A program made the position numbers and the translations under genes. The notes below the pieces were generated by a model. It was not told the origin of the DNA, did no database searches, and saw only the letters and a program-made list of their open reading frames with translations. A stretch of DNA of 64,000 nt from Mediterranea massiliensis (GTDB taxonomy: Bacteria > Bacteroidota > Bacteroidia > Bacteroidales > Bacteroidaceae). Position 1 is the first letter of the stretch; each line of letters starts with the position of its first letter. The stretch is taken from assembly GCF_900128475.1 (NCBI RefSeq), contig NZ_LT635835.1:50517-114516 (forward strand), given 5' to 3'. Shown here in pieces: positions 60,608 to 64,000 of this stretch.

Positions 60608-61072
60608 GTTGGGTGTTTATTGATTTAATATGGAATATTAATCATGAGGTTGACTATGAACCATCTTTATTTAGTAAAAATATATCGGTTTATTCGATAA
60701 TATAATTCACAATATAATTGACGATGTTCTTTTTGAATGGAGTATTAAATGTGCTTATCACTTTCCTAAATTTCAACTCAATTATTGTAGTTGTCTCCGT
60801 TTGGGGTACGCTACGCGTTCGCCCCTCCCAACGCTTTCGGGCGAGACGAACCAAGGATTTGTTTGTTTGACGGGGCAAAGGTACAAATAAATGAAGAATG
60901 AAGAACAATTTAAATGAAGAATTATGAATGAAGAATGAAGAATTTTTTTGTGGCCAATTTCGTTAATTGAAAATTGAGAATTGATAATTGAAAATGAAAA
61001 ATGAGATCCCTCGACTGGGCTCGGGATGACAAGTGTAATGGTGAATTGATATGGCAGGAGGCTATATTGATT
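60608..61072. other. Intergenic region upstream of the polysaccharide operon
   Basis: It contains the operon promoter, a hairpin (CGCCC and GGGCG near 60828-60845), and repeats of AATGAAGAA-type sequence at 60887-60950. I could not find inverted repeats flanking the promoter, so I do not claim phase inversion. UpxY/UpxZ-type leader genes are not present in the window. Confidence 0.5.
60876..60908 (-). promoter_or_regulatory. Promoter of the polysaccharide operon
   Basis: On the reverse strand TTG (60906-60908), 22-nt spacer and TACCTTTG (60876-60883). The transcript would have a 5' untranslated leader of about 260 nt, long enough for antitermination or attenuation control. Confidence 0.65.
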
Positions 61073-61270
61073 CTATAGCTGTTTCAGCAGAGGGGTCAAA
61101 TCAATCGTTTCGCCATTGGCCGTAACGGACTTGTGAAAGACGGGCATTTCTTGAAACTGGATGTCGGGGTGGAAGGTAGCTTGGAACAAGGTGATGTTTC
61201 CTGCCTTTCGCATAATCGCTTGCAATGCTCCTGTACGTTCGGGAGACAACGATTTATTATACGGGCACAA
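61073..61270 (-). CDS. Short hypothetical ORF after HipA_N-like gene
   Basis: A 65-residue frame opening with a TTG codon inside the end of the 61257 gene; an internal ATG (MRKAGNITLFQATFHP) gives 46 aa. The sequence is not recognised and may be a remnant of a larger gene. It lies in the same orientation as the HipA-like genes. Confidence 0.35.
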   Translation of the reverse strand: MCPYNKSLSPERTGALQAIMRKAGNITLFQATFHPDIQFQEMPVFHKSVTANGETIDLTPLLKQL

Positions 61271-61637
61271 GCTGATAGGGATTGGCTATCGTTTTACGCC
61301 CGTATATCTTTAGGAGCGTAGTAATTGCCTGATTTTCTGTGTCTTTAGACAACTGCAATTGGGCTTTACTTGGAATACGTGAAACAAAGAATGGCCATAA
61401 CTCATTGGACGTATATTCCTTGTTGACAGTAGGGAAATTCACTAATGGCAGTATTTCTTTTTGGCTTTTGAACTCTTCCGAATAAGAGAAAAACCATGTG
61501 TCATCGGTAAAGGACAAAATACCAATCTCCAGCTTATCAAACTTTAAAATAAAGTCAACAGGCTTATCCTCAGTAGTATTGTTTTTCCCTTCACTATTTA
61601 TAAACCATGAAAATTTCTTGCTTATCTTATGCATCAT
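61257..61637 (-). CDS. HipA N-terminal-domain protein (split HipA)
   Basis: A 126-residue protein from ATG 61637, overlapping the upstream stop (ATGA). The text LEIGILSFTDDTWFFSYSEE, then EILPLVNFP and YTSNELWPFFVSRIP, matches the HipA N-subdomain-1 found as a separate small protein in Bacteroidales. With the 61634 gene it makes a split HipA-like unit. Confidence 0.65.
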   Translation of the reverse strand: MMHKISKKFSWFINSEGKNNTTEDKPVDFILKFDKLEIGILSFTDDTWFFSYSEEFKSQKEILPLVNFPTVNKEYTSNELWPFFVSRIPSKAQLQLSKDTENQAITTLLKIYGRKTIANPYQLVPV

Positions 61638-62307
61638 TGTAACAACTTGCAAATTTCGTTATACCGATATTCAATACAGTCTTTTATTAGCAAAATCCGC
61701 TGCTTGCAGAATAAATGAGAGAAATTAACATCTATAGTTGCAAACATCCTTTCTAAAATTGTTGGCAAAAATAATTCTTTTATTTCTGTTTTTGAAATAT
61801 AGAATTGATAATCGATTGCTTTTTCTACAAATTGCAATGTGAATAAGTCACGCGAGAGTTGTTGCTCCTCGATTTGTTCAACCAATTCTTTGTCACCCAA
61901 ATAACCTGCAAATATATCAGCTCCATGTACCAATTCTTCCCATCGGGTAGTGAGAAAGTACTTACTGAGGAAACGAAGTTGTCCCCCAATCATGGCTATG
62001 GATGATTCGGCCATATTCAAGCCGAAATCTTTTCCTAACAAATTTAACAGATATTCTGTCATGGATTCTATCGGATACCATTTGTGACCTGTTTTGGCAA
62101 TATAAATACTCCATCGATGCTTGTTTTTCTTAAAATAATGCCTTTGATTGGGATAGTGTATTCGAATGATGGCTTTAGGGGCATCACCTGTAACTGAAAT
62201 ATTGTGTATGGTTGTGTAGTTGCAATTTTTGATGATTGGAACTCCTTTGACATAAACGCTCTTTTTATTGGAGAAGTTTTGTATGGAATGACGGGGGATT
62301 TGAGACA
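61634..62307 (-). CDS. HipA kinase-like protein
   Basis: About 224 residues from ATG 62307. KWYPIESMTEYLLNLLG, QLRFLSKYFL and LVHGADIFAGYLGD match Bacteroidales HipA-like proteins, but the kinase catalytic part (HipA has NxDRH and a D[FY]x DFG-like end) is missing. The C-terminus is short (..IKDCIEYRYNEICKLLQ), so this may be truncated. A perfect promoter precedes it; the in-frame start at 62359 lies upstream of the predicted transcript start and is therefore rejected. Confidence 0.5.
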
Positions 62308-62345
62308 TTTTCTTAGTAATTGATTGGTAGTACATCAAATTGAAA

Positions 62346-62376
62346 CAAAGATAGCACAAGACGGGAAAAGTGCAAA
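62346..62376 (-). promoter_or_regulatory. Promoter of the HipA-like operon
   Basis: On the reverse strand TTTG (62373-62376), 19-nt spacer and TATCTTTG (62346-62353), an exact consensus. It gives a leader of about 30 nt to the ATG at 62307. Confidence 0.8.
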
Positions 62377-62491
62377 ATTTCGGGTGGGGAAACTTGTTAA
62401 ATGAAGAACATTTTAAATGAAGAACATTTTAAATGAAGAATGAAGAATGATGAATGAAGAACAATTTAAATGAAGAATTATGAATGAAGAT

Positions 62492-62528
62492 TATTCCTTA
62501 GTGAAAAAAATCAGAAGTGGTTTTGAGC
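62492..62528. repeat. 37-bp direct repeat, copy 1
   Basis: The sequence TATTCCTTAGTG, A7, TCAGAAGTGG, TTTTGAGC is identical to 63199-63235, about 700 bp away. Between the copies lies the GC-rich frameshifted small gene. The pair could mark a duplication or an insertion. Confidence 0.85.
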
Positions 62529-62530
62529 CT

Positions 62531-62603
62531 GTCATCCCGCACTGGATGCGGGATCCATGTCGTTGCGGGGGGGGAGTGGATCCCGGCTCGAGGCCGGGAT
62601 GAC
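62531..62603. repeat. REP-like palindrome region
   Basis: GTCATCCCG (62531-62539) and CGGGATGAC (62595-62603) form a perfect 9-bp inverted repeat. Within it CCCGCACTGGATGCGGG is a second hairpin. The first 28 bp match 39846-39873 with one mismatch, so this is a dispersed palindrome family. Confidence 0.6.
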
Positions 62604-62686
62604 TTGGTAACCGGTAGGGGGCCGGCATGCACGGTGGGATGCTTCGGCTGCACTCCGTTCCGCTCAGCATGACGGCGGAGGGCCGG

Positions 62687-62946
62687 TTACAGATCCTCGC
62701 CGCGCTTCAGCGCCTGCTGGTGGCGGAACTGACGCTCCAGGATGTTGGCGAGGGTACGCAGGGTGAGGAGGGTACGCAGTTCCTCGTTGCTGGCCTGACG
62801 GTCGCCGGGAGGATAGAGGCCGCGCAGGAGGTCGCGGAACACCAGGGTGAGGGCCAGACGGCGGTTGCGGACGTGGGTTACTTCTCCGTGAAGGGTATGG
62901 AAGGGCTTACCGTCGATCCATACTTCGACCTTGAAATTTTTTTCAT
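62687..62946 (-). pseudogene. Frameshifted small GC-rich gene
   Basis: On the reverse strand a clear coding frame (NFKVEVWIDGKPFHTLHGEV, then THVRNRRLALTLVF) ends at TAA 62687. The only sensible start is ATG 62946, but the A7 run after it puts that start in another frame; eight As would join them (MKKNFKVEV). It is either a one-base loss, a slippage site, or a sequencing error. The gene is much more GC-rich than its surroundings. Confidence 0.6.
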
Positions 62947-63198
62947 GATTACATTGTTTTTAAGTTAAAACGGCGCGAATTTACGGATTATCCCTAAAGT
63001 GAAATTTATTTTTGACGGGGAAATCGAAAGAAAAATGGGGCTATAGGGGTGTATGGCGGGGTTGAAAGGCGTTGAAAGGGATTTGCGGGAATGGGGAAAA
63101 AGAAGGAACTTTGTCAAAGAAAAAGTGTTAATGGTTAACAATTTAAATGAAGAACAAATTAAATGAAGAATGAAGAATGATGAATGAAGAATGATGAC

Positions 63199-63235
63199 TA
63201 TTCCTTAGTGAAAAAAATCAGAAGTGGTTTTGAGC
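63199..63235. repeat. 37-bp direct repeat, copy 2
   Basis: Identical to 62492-62528 across all 37 bases, within a repeat-rich AATGAAGAA-type intergenic stretch. Confidence 0.85.
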
Positions 63236-63374
63236 GAAGCTAATGAAGAATTTATTTGATGAAGAACTTATTAAATGAAGAATGATGAATTAAGAATGAA
63301 GATTTCTTTTAATGGTTAATGATAAATGGGGCAAACTACTTACTGTTAACCGCAAATTTAATATTTTACAAAAA

Positions 63375-64000
63375 ATGGAAACAACAATGATTTCGGGGTT
63401 CCGCAATTTGTATGACAAGGAACCGATGGAGATGACAGTAGCCCGATTCGTGGAATGGACTCGCACGAACGGGGAGGTGAAACGGCTGACGGACGAGTAC
63501 CGGAGGCTGATGACGGAAGGCCGCGAAGAGGAGGCGGCACGGGTGAAACGCACGCTGCCGGCGGCGACGATGGCAGGGGTCTTCGAGGGCGGAAGGCAGG
63601 AGAAGGACCTGAAACGCCTGACGGGGCTGATGATGTTCGACTGGGACGACGTGGGACCGGCACGCACGCAACTGCTGGAACGGCTGCGCATGGCGGACTG
63701 CGTGGTGCTGGCCTGGACGTCCATCTCGGGACAGGGGGTGAAGGCGGTGATCCGCGTGGACGTGACGAACACGGAGGAGTATCTGCGGGCGTACCGCGTC
63801 GTGGGACGATGGATGGAACAGCGCACGGGATGCCGCGTGGACGAGGCGTGCCGCAACGTGGGACGGCTGTGCAGCGCGGCTCACGACGAGGAGCTGTACG
63901 TGAACTACGGGGCACGGATGATGGCGTGGCGCGGACTGGAAACGGACGAGGACCGGCGGGAGGCGGCACGCACCCGGCAACCGGAGGCCGGCGAAGCGGA
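63375..64000 (+). CDS. VirE_N (BT4734-like) domain protein, 5' part only
   Basis: The frame opens at ATG 63375 and is still open at the right edge (about 208 codons). The opening METTMISGFRNLYDKEPME and the segments GRQEKDLKRLTGLMMFDWDD and WTSISGQGVKAVIRVDV match the VirE_N/BT4734-like N-terminal domain of Bacteroidales virulence-E or primase-type proteins. The gene is GC-rich. Proteins of this family often sit near polysaccharide loci. The function of the full protein cannot be judged from the part seen. Confidence 0.65.
   Translation, partial: METTMISGFRNLYDKEPMEMTVARFVEWTRTNGEVKRLTDEYRRLMTEGREEEAARVKRTLPAATMAGVFEGGRQEKDLKRLTGLMMFDWDDVGPARTQLLERLRMADCVVLAWTSISGQGVKAVIRVDVTNTEEYLRAYRVVGRWMEQRTGCRVDEACRNVGRLCSAAHDEELYVNYGARMMAWRGLETDEDRREAARTRQPEAGEA

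Noticed and set aside
60608..61072. Invertible capsule promoter
   Set aside because: I found no matching inverted repeats on both sides of the promoter.
62627..62968. Forward ORF of 113 codons
   Set aside because: It is antisense to a reverse frame with clear protein character (NFKVEVWIDGKPFHTLHGEV).
63290..63980. Three reverse ORFs of about 190-200 codons
   Set aside because: They are shadows of the GC-rich forward VirE_N-type gene, rich in Pro, Arg and Ser as expected for antisense frames.
1..64000. CRISPR array, tRNA, rRNA or insertion sequence
   Set aside because: No regularly spaced repeats, no tRNA-like cloverleaf or rRNA segment, and no transposase were seen by reading.

Overview
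The window looks like a Bacteroidales chromosome (Bacteroides, Phocaeicola or Parabacteroides). Promoters fit the Bacteroides consensus (TTTG or TTG, 17-23 nt, TAnnTTTG), Shine-Dalgarno sites are mostly absent, and the gene families (MobV relaxase, ArdC-like proteins, toprim conjugation primase, VirE_N protein, capsule genes) are typical of that order. I see no rRNA, tRNA, CRISPR array or insertion sequence.

Region 1 (1-39.6 kb) is most of an integrative conjugative or mobilizable element, with its ends and integrase not visible. Bases 1-13.0 kb are one forward operon: toprim primase, PH-domain membrane protein, two secreted paralogues, a glycine-rich membrane protein, an M23-like protein split at an A9 run, two unknown or ArdC-like large proteins, a two-domain wall hydrolase, a tandem OB-fold protein and an ArdC/zincin protein. 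Bases 13.0-16.4 kb and 34.4-39.6 kb hold small reverse-strand genes of unknown function plus ssb. Six of these small operons share a structured 5' leader whose stem changes sequence but keeps pairing, and most sit next to a forward promoter, so one intergenic module appears to have been copied and diverged. Bases 16.6-24.9 kb carry an AAA ATPase with a perfect inverted-repeat operator, an OmpA-like protein, a MobV relaxase with a candidate oriT, and a four-gene membrane/lipoprotein operon. Bases 24.9-30.4 kb are cargo: a resolvase-like protein without its serine, GNAT, YdeI-like, MATE efflux behind an attenuator-like leader, and a Vat/CatB-like acetyltransferase. Bases 30.4-34.3 kb hold ParA plus a small DNA-binding partner flanked by AT-rich iterations, then a Y-family polymerase with a YolD-like partner.

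Region 2 (40-60.9 kb, reverse strand) is a surface polysaccharide locus: Wzx, Wzy, fucosyltransferase, several glycosyltransferases, acyltransferases, cupin, WecG-type transferase and nucleotide-sugar dehydrogenase. Its distal end is rearranged. The wecG-ugd pair is duplicated, the second ugd is reduced by a 977-bp deletion between AGTCCC repeats, and three cassettes that look like defence or signalling modules sit at the junctions: ATPase plus small nuclease-like protein, ATPase plus PD-(D/E)XK-like protein, and STAS/GHKL plus STAS-like plus membrane protein. A large PIN-like/coiled-coil/membrane protein heads the operon.

Region 3 (60.9-64 kb) has a split HipA-like operon, REP-like palindromes, a 37-bp direct repeat, a GC-rich frameshifted small gene, and the start of a VirE_N-type gene that runs off the right edge.
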